This document shows positions 48,875-57,644 of a stretch of DNA of 64,000 nucleotides, one piece after another. This DNA comes from a virus. Both the position numbers and the translations under genes were made by a program. Within the stretch, counting starts at the first letter, position 1. Each line of letters opens with the position of its first letter. Below the pieces are notes generated by a model. It was not told the DNA's origin. It searched no databases and saw only the letters and a list, made by a program, of their open reading frames with translations. Location of the stretch: positions 62,001-126,000 of IMG/VR virus record IMGVR_UViG_3300008117_000029. One strand, 5' to 3'.

Positions 48875-51800
48875 ATGTCTAACATATTTGTTTATAATCA
48901 GTCACCACCCACAATTACTATAAGTCAAATTGACTTTAACGGTGTTACAGCAACTTGTGATGTGGGATGTCCTTGTACGCCAAGTTCGAGTACTTGTGCA
49001 TTCACCACTACACAAGTTGGTGAGTACACTCTTACTGTATATTGGAGTAATGGGTTGTTGAATGGTTGTATCGAGGTTACAGATAGTACTGGTAGAAAAC
49101 AAAATTTTGATGCGGGTGCTGGCGGCTCGGCAACTCAATCTTTTCCCAACGTAATTTACGACGGGATTACTGAAATAGGAATATCAATATACGACAATTT
49201 TTGTGGTCCATTAGGTGCAAACACCTTTTTGGTTTCATACTCAGTCATAAGTGGTCCGTCTGCTTGTTCTGATTTTGCATCTACAGGTGGTACAGGTTAT
49301 TACACCTCATCAGTAGAAGGACTTTGGAGTGGTAGTACTTTATATTCTGACTCAGGTCTTACAACATTTGCGCCTGACGGATATTATTCTAACGGAATCT
49401 ATTCTTGGGAAATAAGTGGAAGTAATGGGATTCTAAACAATCAAGAACTTTGTTCAGTAGGGCCTGTAGTTTCTTCAACTCCAACAGAAACTCCGACCGA
49501 AACTCCTACCCCTACACCAACTCCAACTGTAACAGAAACGCCAACAGAAACTCCAACCCCTACTCCAACGGACCCAGACCCTCCAGCTCCAGCAATCTCG
49601 CAAACACAAACACAAACACCTACCCCAACACCACAGACAGGTTGTGTTCAATATTCATTATATTTAGGTTTTTCAGGGCCTATTTCAGAACCTTATTCTT
49701 ACACTGATTGTGATTCTGTACCCCAAAACGCCACAATAACCAACGGTAATACTGATGTTTTTTGTGCACTGGCTGGAACCGTTATAAGCGGTCCATCTGC
49801 AATTTTGACCGTTGTTGGTCCTTGTTTTGTAAGCCCATCACAAACACCGACACCAACTCTTACTGAGACGCCAACTACAACACCTACCCCAACACCTACC
49901 CTAACACCACCTGGTGATTGCGAATGTTGGGAAATCACTAACAATGATATTGTAGATATTTCAATCAGATACTACGCGTGTAATGGAAATGAGGAATGTG
50001 TTCAAGTTGATGTGACATCAAGTAGATATATTTGTATATCGGGTGGAACACAAGGATTAAAACTTGTTTCATCGGGAACTACCTGTGCAGGAGGACCTGA
50101 GCCTTTATATACTTGGACATCTTTGGGAGGAACTTGTGTGGTTGATGGAGATTGTGGTGTAGTCCCTTCTCCTACGCCAACTCAAACACAAACTCCAACC
50201 CCTTCAACTCCTTGTAATTGTACATATTTTGATGTTACAATTGCACAACCTGACTTGGATGATGCCACGGGTAATACACCTTCGTCACTAAACAACACTA
50301 TATTCGTAGACTATTACAATTGTTATAATATACTGACCACGGCAAGTTTTGCTGACGCAGGAACTTTCGACGATTCATTTTGTGCAAATTACGTTCAGTC
50401 GACTTATTATTATAAAAACAATGTCGCTTACTTTCCAGTATCGTCTTATGCTACGGATACATTTGTAGATTGTTGTGGTACTCCAACACCTACACCGACA
50501 ACAACTGAAACTCCAACTGAAACTCCAACCGAAACGCCTACACCAACAACAACCGCAACTATAGGTTCGTCACCTACAGCAACAGAAACACCTACACAAA
50601 CACCATCTGAAACCCCTACTCAAACACCTTCTGAAACCCCAACTCAGACTCCTACAATAACCGAAACTCCCACACAAACACCAACTGAGACTATTACTCA
50701 AACGCCTTCAGAAACTCCTACACAAACACCATCCGAAACCCCAACTCAGACCCCTACATCAACTATTGGTTCATCCCCTACAGCAACTGAGACTCCTACA
50801 CAAACACCTTCAGAAACTCCAACTCAGACGCCTTCACAGACTCTATCACCAACCCCTGATGTAACACCAACCCAAACTCAAACCGAAACTCCGACACAGA
50901 CACCTTCTGTAACTCCAGACCCAACTCAAACGCCATCTAATACCCCAACTAACACTCAAACACCGACACAAAACCTAATAGGGTTCCGTGATTGTGTTTC
51001 AGGGACTTTATTCAGATTTGAGGATTTACCAGTTGCAGTTGTGGTTGACGATGTCTATCTTATCACAGGTTCTACAGAATATGAAGGATGTGCGACAGTT
51101 GTTGATTCGGGAAGTGGTCCAATATATGATGGAACATCGGTTACATTTACAAATGTAACAGGTTGCGGTTCTACACTTTGTCCAAGAGTTGCGAGTGTTG
51201 CTGCATTATTGATTGACTGTTCCACTGAAGAAATATTTTATGCCAATGTTGATGAAGATACCGCTTATCAAGGAGCGGTTTATGAATATAACAATAGATG
51301 TTATAGATTCGAAGAGTTTTCAGGTCCTGGTGGACCTGATTTGGGTGCACCTGATTGGGGTAGTTGTAGAGCTTGTCTATTGAACACACCAACGCCAACC
51401 CCGTATTCAACACCAACAAACACTCCGACAGTATCTTCGACACCAGCGGCTTGTGATTCGGGTGAATTTTGCTTTACTACAACCCTACCTTCTTTGTTGA
51501 ATTACAATGGACTTTACGTTTCAGGTGCAACTTATAATGGTAGAATCTCCTATTCTGGTGGAAGCGTCAGCTTGGGTTACATTTATTATTTTACATCAGT
51601 TACTGAGAGTTATTGGTGTCTGAGCACCTCTCTCGGTGGGACTTGTTTATTGAAGGGCTCGTCTCCATGTTACTCTGCGTGTCCTGATATATCTTTCGGT
51701 TCTTTTGAACCAGGAGTTTGTCCAACTCCAACTCCAACGCCAATAAATTGTGACACCTTCGATTTCAATGCATACTTTGACTGTGATTGGGAACCAGTCC

Positions 51801-53176
51801 CAACACCAAGTCCGTCAGTTCCTTGTGACGATGTGAATTTCATTTTCACTTCCATAGGTGTAACGCCAACTCCATCACCAACAGGATTGATATGTCTTGG
51901 GAAAAGTGTCGACTTTGAGATTAATTATGTTCCTGATTCAACCCCAACCCCTTCAAACACACCAACGATAACACTGACAAGAACAGTTCCTGCGGATGGA
52001 CAAGTTACCTTCAATATATTTGAAGAAACATTCAGTTGTGTTTCGGTTAAGGTATTGAATCAATGTGGAACTGAAAATTATTTCTACACTTCTGACCCAC
52101 TTGTGTTTGAGGAAATTCCAATCCAAACTGAGATGGTATTCTCGGCGGTTATTAATGAAACAATTCTTTGCTTGAAGTATTTGAGGGATGATTCAAACTT
52201 ATCATCTAACACGAACGTAGACTCGATAATTGATATTTTTGGAAACGATTGTTCGAAATGTTCAACAGTCCCTTCACCATCACCTTCAACGACGATAACA
52301 TCAACACCTACATCAACACCAACGATGACAATTACGCCGACACAAACTTCGTCCTCGACTCCTACATTCACGCCAACTCCAACACAGACAACAACTCCTG
52401 GTCTTACACCAACAGCAACACCAAGGCCAAGTTATTCATCAACGCCAACCCAAACTCAGACTCCATCACAAACACCGTCTTATAGTCCTACTTCAACGAT
52501 GACCCCAACGCCAAGTGAAACCCCTTGTTTGGTATATGTTTATTCAAGTTGTATTCCAATTAGTCCAAATACAGTCAGAACATATATGATTCAAACACAA
52601 CAATCACCAATACAGACTACAGTTGGAAGACAATTTAAAGATGCTGATGGAAATTGTTGGACCTATGAGGGTGAATTTGATTGTAATTATTTTGCACCTA
52701 TCAAAATTGCAACCTCACAAAGATTCGATGGAGATTACTTTGCTTCAGCACCTGATAAAACCTATTTGAGTTGTGATACGTGTTTGAGTAGTGTTGATGA
52801 AGTTGAGGTTTATTTGAATGTAAGTTTGGAAAATAATGGAGACGGAACTTATAATATGAACTTCGTCTTATCTAGCACACCTGATGAAATTAACCTAACC
52901 ACCCTTCCGTTTGATATTGGTAATGAATTCGGACAATACATTCGTTACGGTGCACAATGTGGGTTTGTTGATGTCAGTGGAACTTGGTATCTCCTTTCAG
53001 GTAACTCACAAACAACAAAAGTTGTTGAATGTAACAAGTATGGCGGTTTCGTGTTGAATTCAGTTCAACTTACAAATCCACCATTCAATTACAAACCTCT
53101 TGTAGGATGTTACACAATTGTTTTCCCATCAGTGACAGGAACTTTGTATAAAATTTTTATAAAACGAACAACATAA
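48875..53176 (+). CDS. long Thr-Pro-rich modular surface protein
   Basis: This 1433-residue protein is built of compact Cys-bearing modules joined by mucin-like Thr-Pro-Glu-Gln linkers. The N-terminal module (1-115) has a CPCTPSSSTC cluster. Residues about 145-195 repeat the module of the gene at 35960 ([20 protein letters not shown]). Linkers lie near 198-250, 325-345, 428-445 and, longest, 532-705, where [20 protein letters not shown] occurs twice. Later modules (705-830, 850-920, 960-1130) are each rich in Cys, Tyr and Asn; another linker near 1130-1215 leads to a C-terminal domain of about 220 residues. No signal peptide or membrane segment is present. It is probably an extended virion surface fibre, with Thr-rich linkers as possible O-glycan sites. 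Confidence 0.75.
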   Translation: MSNIFVYNQSPPTITISQIDFNGVTATCDVGCPCTPSSSTCAFTTTQVGEYTLTVYWSNGLLNGCIEVTDSTGRKQNFDAGAGGSATQSFPNVIYDGITEIGISIYDNFCGPLGANTFLVSYSVISGPSACSDFASTGGTGYYTSSVEGLWSGSTLYSDSGLTTFAPDGYYSNGIYSWEISGSNGILNNQELCSVGPVVSSTPTETPTETPTPTPTPTVTETPTETPTPTPTDPDPPAPAISQTQTQTPTPTPQTGCVQYSLYLGFSGPISEPYSYTDCDSVPQNATITNGNTDVFCALAGTVISGPSAILTVVGPCFVSPSQTPTPTLTETPTTTPTPTPTLTPPGDCECWEITNNDIVDISIRYYACNGNEECVQVDVTSSRYICISGGTQGLKLVSSGTTCAGGPEPLYTWTSLGGTCVVDGDCGVVPSPTPTQTQTPTPSTPCNCTYFDVTIAQPDLDDATGNTPSSLNNTIFVDYYNCYNILTTASFADAGTFDDSFCANYVQSTYYYKNNVAYFPVSSYATDTFVDCCGTPTPTPTTTETPTETPTETPTPTTTATIGSSPTATETPTQTPSETPTQTPSETPTQTPTITETPTQTPTETITQTPSETPTQTPSETPTQTPTSTIGSSPTATETPTQTPSETPTQTPSQTLSPTPDVTPTQTQTETPTQTPSVTPDPTQTPSNTPTNTQTPTQNLIGFRDCVSGTLFRFEDLPVAVVVDDVYLITGSTEYEGCATVVDSGSGPIYDGTSVTFTNVTGCGSTLCPRVASVAALLIDCSTEEIFYANVDEDTAYQGAVYEYNNRCYRFEEFSGPGGPDLGAPDWGSCRACLLNTPTPTPYSTPTNTPTVSSTPAACDSGEFCFTTTLPSLLNYNGLYVSGATYNGRISYSGGSVSLGYIYYFTSVTESYWCLSTSLGGTCLLKGSSPCYSACPDISFGSFEPGVCPTPTPTPINCDTFDFNAYFDCDWEPVPTPSPSVPCDDVNFIFTSIGVTPTPSPTGLICLGKSVDFEINYVPDSTPTPSNTPTITLTRTVPADGQVTFNIFEETFSCVSVKVLNQCGTENYFYTSDPLVFEEIPIQTEMVFSAVINETILCLKYLRDDSNLSSNTNVDSIIDIFGNDCSKCSTVPSPSPSTTITSTPTSTPTMTITPTQTSSSTPTFTPTPTQTTTPGLTPTATPRPSYSSTPTQTQTPSQTPSYSPTSTMTPTPSETPCLVYVYSSCIPISPNTVRTYMIQTQQSPIQTTVGRQFKDADGNCWTYEGEFDCNYFAPIKIATSQRFDGDYFASAPDKTYLSCDTCLSSVDEVEVYLNVSLENNGDGTYNMNFVLSSTPDEINLTTLPFDIGNEFGQYIRYGAQCGFVDVSGTWYLLSGNSQTTKVVECNKYGGFVLNSVQLTNPPFNYKPLVGCYTIVFPSVTGTLYKIFIKRTT
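50470..50990 (+). repeat. Thr-Pro linker coding tract with internal duplication
   Basis: This low-complexity tract codes TPTxTP units. A block coding [20 protein letters not shown] occurs near 50567 and again near 50770 with many synonymous changes, an older internal duplication. Confidence 0.75.
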
Positions 53177-53177
53177 G

Positions 53178-53396
53178 ATGGCAGTTCAAGTTACAATAAA
53201 TGGTATAACAGGACAATCACCATTTGACATTTATATCTGTCAACCAAACGGTAGTGGTTGCTTTTATATTAATACTATAACAACTCTTCCATATGATTTT
53301 GATATACCACAACCATATGATACTGGACTGGCTTACATGTTGAAAGTAATTGATTCGCAGAATTGCATAATCTCAGGAGTAACTTATGTAGCATGA
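53178..53396 (+). CDS. stand-alone DIYY-type module protein
   Basis: This is a 72-residue protein consisting of one module: a strand (VQVTINGITGQSPFDIYICQ), a central Cys pair, a PYDFDIPQPYD turn, and a closing strand with VIDSQNCIISG. The next gene begins with a clearly similar module (TANTPVDIYYCNSGGGDCQF, FPFSFYVPSPY, IEDTQGCID). It starts two bases after the long upstream gene and overlaps the next by ATGA. Duplication of the module, one copy gaining Thr-Pro linkers, explains the pair. The role is probably virion decoration; no further function can be read. Confidence 0.7.
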   Translation: MAVQVTINGITGQSPFDIYICQPNGSGCFYINTITTLPYDFDIPQPYDTGLAYMLKVIDSQNCIISGVTYVA

Positions 53397-54733
53397 GTCA
53401 ATTTGTAACTATCCAATCTGTAACTGCAAATACACCAGTTGACATATATTATTGTAACTCGGGTGGTGGCGACTGTCAATTTGTTGCGTCGGTTGCAACA
53501 TTTCCATTCTCATTCTATGTCCCATCACCATATAGTGAATCAACAATTGTTATTAAAATTGAAGATACCCAAGGTTGTATTGATGAGATTCCTATAGATA
53601 TAACTCCCACACCAACACCAAATGTCACTAAAACCCCAACCATGACACCAACCCCGTCGTATTCACCTACCTTGTCACCAACCCAAACGCCATCCATGAC
53701 ACCAACAAATTCACCCACTACCTCGAATACAGCAACTATATCATCAACACCAACCGCAACACCTCTTGTTGTTTTTCACCCGACAGCTGATAGTTGTTCA
53801 TCACCACTCAATCTAACAGGTTATTATACATACATTTCAGAGGCAAATTTAGTCCCTGTTGTAGGTGCCACAATTTACCAAACACTTCTAAACGGGGTAT
53901 TATATAACCCTTTGAATGGGGGTGGGAACACATATATCATTTCTTTCGGAGGAACATTATATCAAGTGGTAATTGATTCCCAAGGTAAAATAGTATCTTT
54001 TTCACTTTGTGTTCCATCGACACCAACACAAACTCAAACTCCATCCCAAACCCAAACTCCTACCCAATCTGAAACACCTCCTCAAACTCCTACCCAAACA
54101 GAAACCCCTTCACAAACGCCAACGGTTACACCTTCATTTGTTGAGTTTCTTTTATCATATGGGGCAACTATATGTGGGTCAGAAATAAATTGGACATCAA
54201 AAACAAAAGAAGAAGTGAAATGTGATTTTATAGAAGCTTTCGACCCATTAGTTGAGGTAGATGGAAACGCAGGGTATTATTACAATTCTTCAACTACTTT
54301 AGGACCTGGCAGTCAATTATATTATAATCTTTTTGGAATATTTTTTGTAAACACAACTCTTACAGGAAAATATGTATACGGACCATCTACGTATCCAGCA
54401 AATCCTGATATATCGTCACCACCACTTTATGTTATGGAAATCTTAAATGGTGTTGTAGTGGCAATAACTAATTTCGATGATATAAGCTCTTGTGGAACTT
54501 ATGTTTGTCCATGTTTGTGTTATTACTTTGAAAATCAAGATGTTGTGGGTTCAACAATACAATATACTTTATGTGATGGTTCAGTAGTTGGTGAACCACT
54601 TTCTGCAGGTTCAAAAGTCGAAAGGTGCATCCGAGCTGGGTCGGGTGATTTTTCAGGTGGGGTTACATCAATTCAACCTTGTAGTAGTGTAACTATTTGC
54701 ACTGATAGCGTAGATTGTGGTGGATGTTCATAA
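53393..54733 (+). CDS. Thr-Pro-rich modular surface protein
   Basis: The protein has 446 residues from the ATG at 53393, which overlaps the upstream stop as ATGA; an in-frame ATG 30 bases earlier lies inside the previous gene and is less likely. Residues 1-70 are a DIYY-type module, then a Thr-Pro linker (71-125), a module with LNGVLYNPLNGGGNTYIISF (125-208), a second linker (209-245) and a 200-residue C-terminal domain with a CPCLCYYF cluster and a CGGCS end. The linker-module style is the same as in its neighbours, which suggests a set of related fibres or decorations made by module shuffling. Confidence 0.72.
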   Translation: MSQFVTIQSVTANTPVDIYYCNSGGGDCQFVASVATFPFSFYVPSPYSESTIVIKIEDTQGCIDEIPIDITPTPTPNVTKTPTMTPTPSYSPTLSPTQTPSMTPTNSPTTSNTATISSTPTATPLVVFHPTADSCSSPLNLTGYYTYISEANLVPVVGATIYQTLLNGVLYNPLNGGGNTYIISFGGTLYQVVIDSQGKIVSFSLCVPSTPTQTQTPSQTQTPTQSETPPQTPTQTETPSQTPTVTPSFVEFLLSYGATICGSEINWTSKTKEEVKCDFIEAFDPLVEVDGNAGYYYNSSTTLGPGSQLYYNLFGIFFVNTTLTGKYVYGPSTYPANPDISSPPLYVMEILNGVVVAITNFDDISSCGTYVCPCLCYYFENQDVVGSTIQYTLCDGSVVGEPLSAGSKVERCIRAGSGDFSGGVTSIQPCSSVTICTDSVDCGGCS

Positions 54734-54764
54734 ATAAAAAAATGGAAAAGATAATTATAAATTA

Positions 54765-57614
54765 ATGGCTTGTATTAACTATCAAATAACAAATGGGTCC
54801 GCAATTTTACCTGCAACTCCTATAGGGTTTGACTGTGAATTGAATCCTATTCCTACAATTCCACCGAGCGGCACAATAACTGTTTGTTCCTATACTGTGC
54901 CAGGTCAAGCTCCAGGTGAGTTCATAATACTCACAGTTCTCGGTGCTTGTCCCACGCCCCCTATTCCTTCTTCGAGCCAAACCCCTACACAAACACCGAC
55001 TCAAACCCCCCCGCCAACCCAATCTCAAACCCCACCACCAACACCAACACAAACTATTACGCAAACTAAAACTCCAACCCAAACACCGACCCCTACCAAA
55101 ACTCCCACTAATACCCCTACACCAACGCAGACCCCATCATCCACCCCAATAGTGTGTGGAAGTGCTTATACAACTGGAATATTTTGGTATACAGATTGTT
55201 GTGGTAATTTCCAAAAAGGTGAAAGTTTTGAAGTCCTTGTTTCGTTAGATTATACTCAAGTTTATAGTGGTGTAGTTTTATTGAACGAGCCTGCAACCAC
55301 AGCGTGCCTGACCCCAACACCAACACAAACAGCCTCACCAACAACTACTCTCACAACTACACCGACCCCTACTCAAACGCCAAGTCTGACACCAAATGTA
55401 ACACCAAGTCAAACACCAACACCTAACCCAACACCAGTTTATCGTCCGAAAAACAATTGTGAACCGTTTACCCTTTTCGATTTGGGTGTGAATTGTAATC
55501 TTCTCAAAATGCCTTCAAACTCAGAATCATATGATGGGATTCTCACTTTGAACATCACAGGAGGAACAAGTCCGTATTCAATTTATTGGGCAAATGGTCA
55601 AAGAACAAGAACTTTAACTAACATAGGACCTGGTTATTATCCTGTTACCGTTGTTGATTATTACGGTGACTATACTGCAAACACAGTTTGCTCCATACTT
55701 TTACCGACAGCAAGTCCAACTCCATCCCCAACTGTAACGCCATCCACAACACCTCCACCAGTTTACGCCAACATTTGTTTCTTGGCATACAACAATTCTA
55801 ACGTTGTAGGACCAACAACGTTCAGTCAAAATGGAACGTCTAATGGTAAACCAAGATGGACAAGTAGTAATTCACAGAACATTGTGTGGAAAGGAACAAG
55901 ATGGGAACTTGTTGGTTCAGATTTGATAACACCAATAAACCCTGTGGGGGGAGGTATTTTTGCGTCCTCAACCACTTCATTACCACCTTTAGGTGGTTGG
56001 AGTTTACTTGGTGGAACACAAACTTATACTATAAATGTAACTTTAGGTTCTTGTCCTACAATAATACCACTTCAAGTGACAACAACAAAACAAGATGCGT
56101 CTTGCAACAACCAAACGAACTGTGATGGTTCAATAACGGTTAGTGCGAGATTTGGATTAGCACCATATCAATATTCGATTAATAACGGGGTATCATATCA
56201 AACCTCAAATATTTTTACAAATCTTTGCCCGAACACATACAATATTAGAGTTATAGATGCCGCGAATAATATAGTTAATCAATCGGTTCAAATAAGTTCA
56301 GTGGGAAGTCCACAAACATATCAAATTAATATTATAACACAACCACAATTAAACACTGAGGTATCTTCAAATAATATTTCAACGAAAACAACATATTTTT
56401 ATGTTACTTCGGTTCCGCCTATACCTAATGGAGTTGTGGTTAATTTCAATTTGACAACATCATCTATCAAGACATTCAATGGACCAGGAACAGGAACTTG
56501 TGTAGACAACTTTACTATTCTACAAAATGGTTCAACAAAGACACCTTTCTCCACAGACATAGATACTGTTATTGGAAGTAGACCAAACTGTAATCCCGAG
56601 ACACAAAGAATTGATACTGAGACTGACCAATATTCGTTGGAACTCTCAAATTTTAGCACTGTTTCAGGTTCTACTACTTCGATATTAACAATAACCGATG
56701 GTCAAGTTGGAGCTCAGTCCAACTGCACAACTAATCTACAACAGACAATTTCTTTTCAAGTTTCTGATGTAGTCATCAAAGGATGCACTTGTTGTTCAGC
56801 GGTAGGTGATACAGAAAAAACACAGGTGAATAACAACTCAATCACCTATCAAGGTCAGGTTGATACACCTGAATGTGTAACATGTCAAGGTGTTATTCAA
56901 AGTGGTAACATTTATCTCAACATGAATCAATTAGTTGGAGGATTAATTTGTTCAGGACCAAATAAGGTGGGTTGTTTCCAAAATTTCAGATATAGCCCTA
57001 CTGGTGGTGTTCTTACAATTGATTCAGGACTATCCACATATCCGTGTGGTATATCCCCAAATAATAATGTTCAATACATGCAGGCAAACTTCCAAACACC
57101 AACAAGCGACAATTATTATGTTGAGGTTAAAGCAATGCTGAATGACGTTGAAGTTGGCTCGGGTATTTTCAACGGATTCTGTTCTGCGGGAATAAATGAA
57201 AGTGTTAGTGTTGTTATGTATAACCCGATTAATCTTGTTGCAGGTGATGTGTTCAAGATGGTTTATAATAGTGATGGTGGAAGTATTGTTTGTAATCCTG
57301 TGACAAGTTTGATTGTGACACCAACTACTAATTTGGGTGAACCCGCAGTGGACATAGTAATTACTACGCAAAACATTGTGACAATTGATACTAGTTTTTC
57401 GATTCAGATTGAGACGAGTAACTATGGGGTATTTTATAAAACCGTAACAATAACAAGTGGAAATTCTTCGGGTAATATGATAGACAACGTTTCAGGAAGT
57501 CCAGGACCTGACCCAACAATAGTTGCTTATTGTATTGACAGCGTAGATAATTCTCTTATCTCTTGTTCATCAAAACAATGTTCAAACGCGAGCTGTAAAT
57601 GTGCACAGGATTAA
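54765..57614 (+). CDS. Thr-Pro-rich protein with SprB-like repeats
   Basis: This is a 949-residue protein. An N-terminal module (1-70) is followed by Thr-Pro-Gln linkers (about 72-125 and 183-225). Residues 230-315 are an SprB-like repeat (DGILTLNITGGTSPYSIYWA, then GPGYYPVTVVDYYG), and a second lies near 440-510 (CDGSITVSARFGLAPYQYSI, LCPNTYNIRVIDAAN). The C-terminal 430 residues are a different beta-rich, Cys-containing region, ending with CSNASCKCAQD. A weak variant of the late motif (TAATTATA, 54752-54759) precedes the start. SprB repeats together with Thr-Pro linkers tie the two surface-protein styles of this genome into one gene. Adhesion to the host surface is inferred. Confidence 0.75.
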   Translation: MACINYQITNGSAILPATPIGFDCELNPIPTIPPSGTITVCSYTVPGQAPGEFIILTVLGACPTPPIPSSSQTPTQTPTQTPPPTQSQTPPPTPTQTITQTKTPTQTPTPTKTPTNTPTPTQTPSSTPIVCGSAYTTGIFWYTDCCGNFQKGESFEVLVSLDYTQVYSGVVLLNEPATTACLTPTPTQTASPTTTLTTTPTPTQTPSLTPNVTPSQTPTPNPTPVYRPKNNCEPFTLFDLGVNCNLLKMPSNSESYDGILTLNITGGTSPYSIYWANGQRTRTLTNIGPGYYPVTVVDYYGDYTANTVCSILLPTASPTPSPTVTPSTTPPPVYANICFLAYNNSNVVGPTTFSQNGTSNGKPRWTSSNSQNIVWKGTRWELVGSDLITPINPVGGGIFASSTTSLPPLGGWSLLGGTQTYTINVTLGSCPTIIPLQVTTTKQDASCNNQTNCDGSITVSARFGLAPYQYSINNGVSYQTSNIFTNLCPNTYNIRVIDAANNIVNQSVQISSVGSPQTYQINIITQPQLNTEVSSNNISTKTTYFYVTSVPPIPNGVVVNFNLTTSSIKTFNGPGTGTCVDNFTILQNGSTKTPFSTDIDTVIGSRPNCNPETQRIDTETDQYSLELSNFSTVSGSTTSILTITDGQVGAQSNCTTNLQQTISFQVSDVVIKGCTCCSAVGDTEKTQVNNNSITYQGQVDTPECVTCQGVIQSGNIYLNMNQLVGGLICSGPNKVGCFQNFRYSPTGGVLTIDSGLSTYPCGISPNNNVQYMQANFQTPTSDNYYVEVKAMLNDVEVGSGIFNGFCSAGINESVSVVMYNPINLVAGDVFKMVYNSDGGSIVCNPVTSLIVTPTTNLGEPAVDIVITTQNIVTIDTSFSIQIETSNYGVFYKTVTITSGNSSGNMIDNVSGSPGPDPTIVAYCIDSVDNSLISCSSKQCSNASCKCAQD

Positions 57615-57632
57615 TAAAAAAAGGATGACAAA

Positions 57633-57640
57633 TATTTATT
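57633..57640 (+). promoter_or_regulatory. TATTTATT motif before a virion gene
   Basis: TATTTATT lies four bases before the ATG at 57645 in a 30-base gap. Confidence 0.45.
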
Positions 57641-57644
57641 CGTA

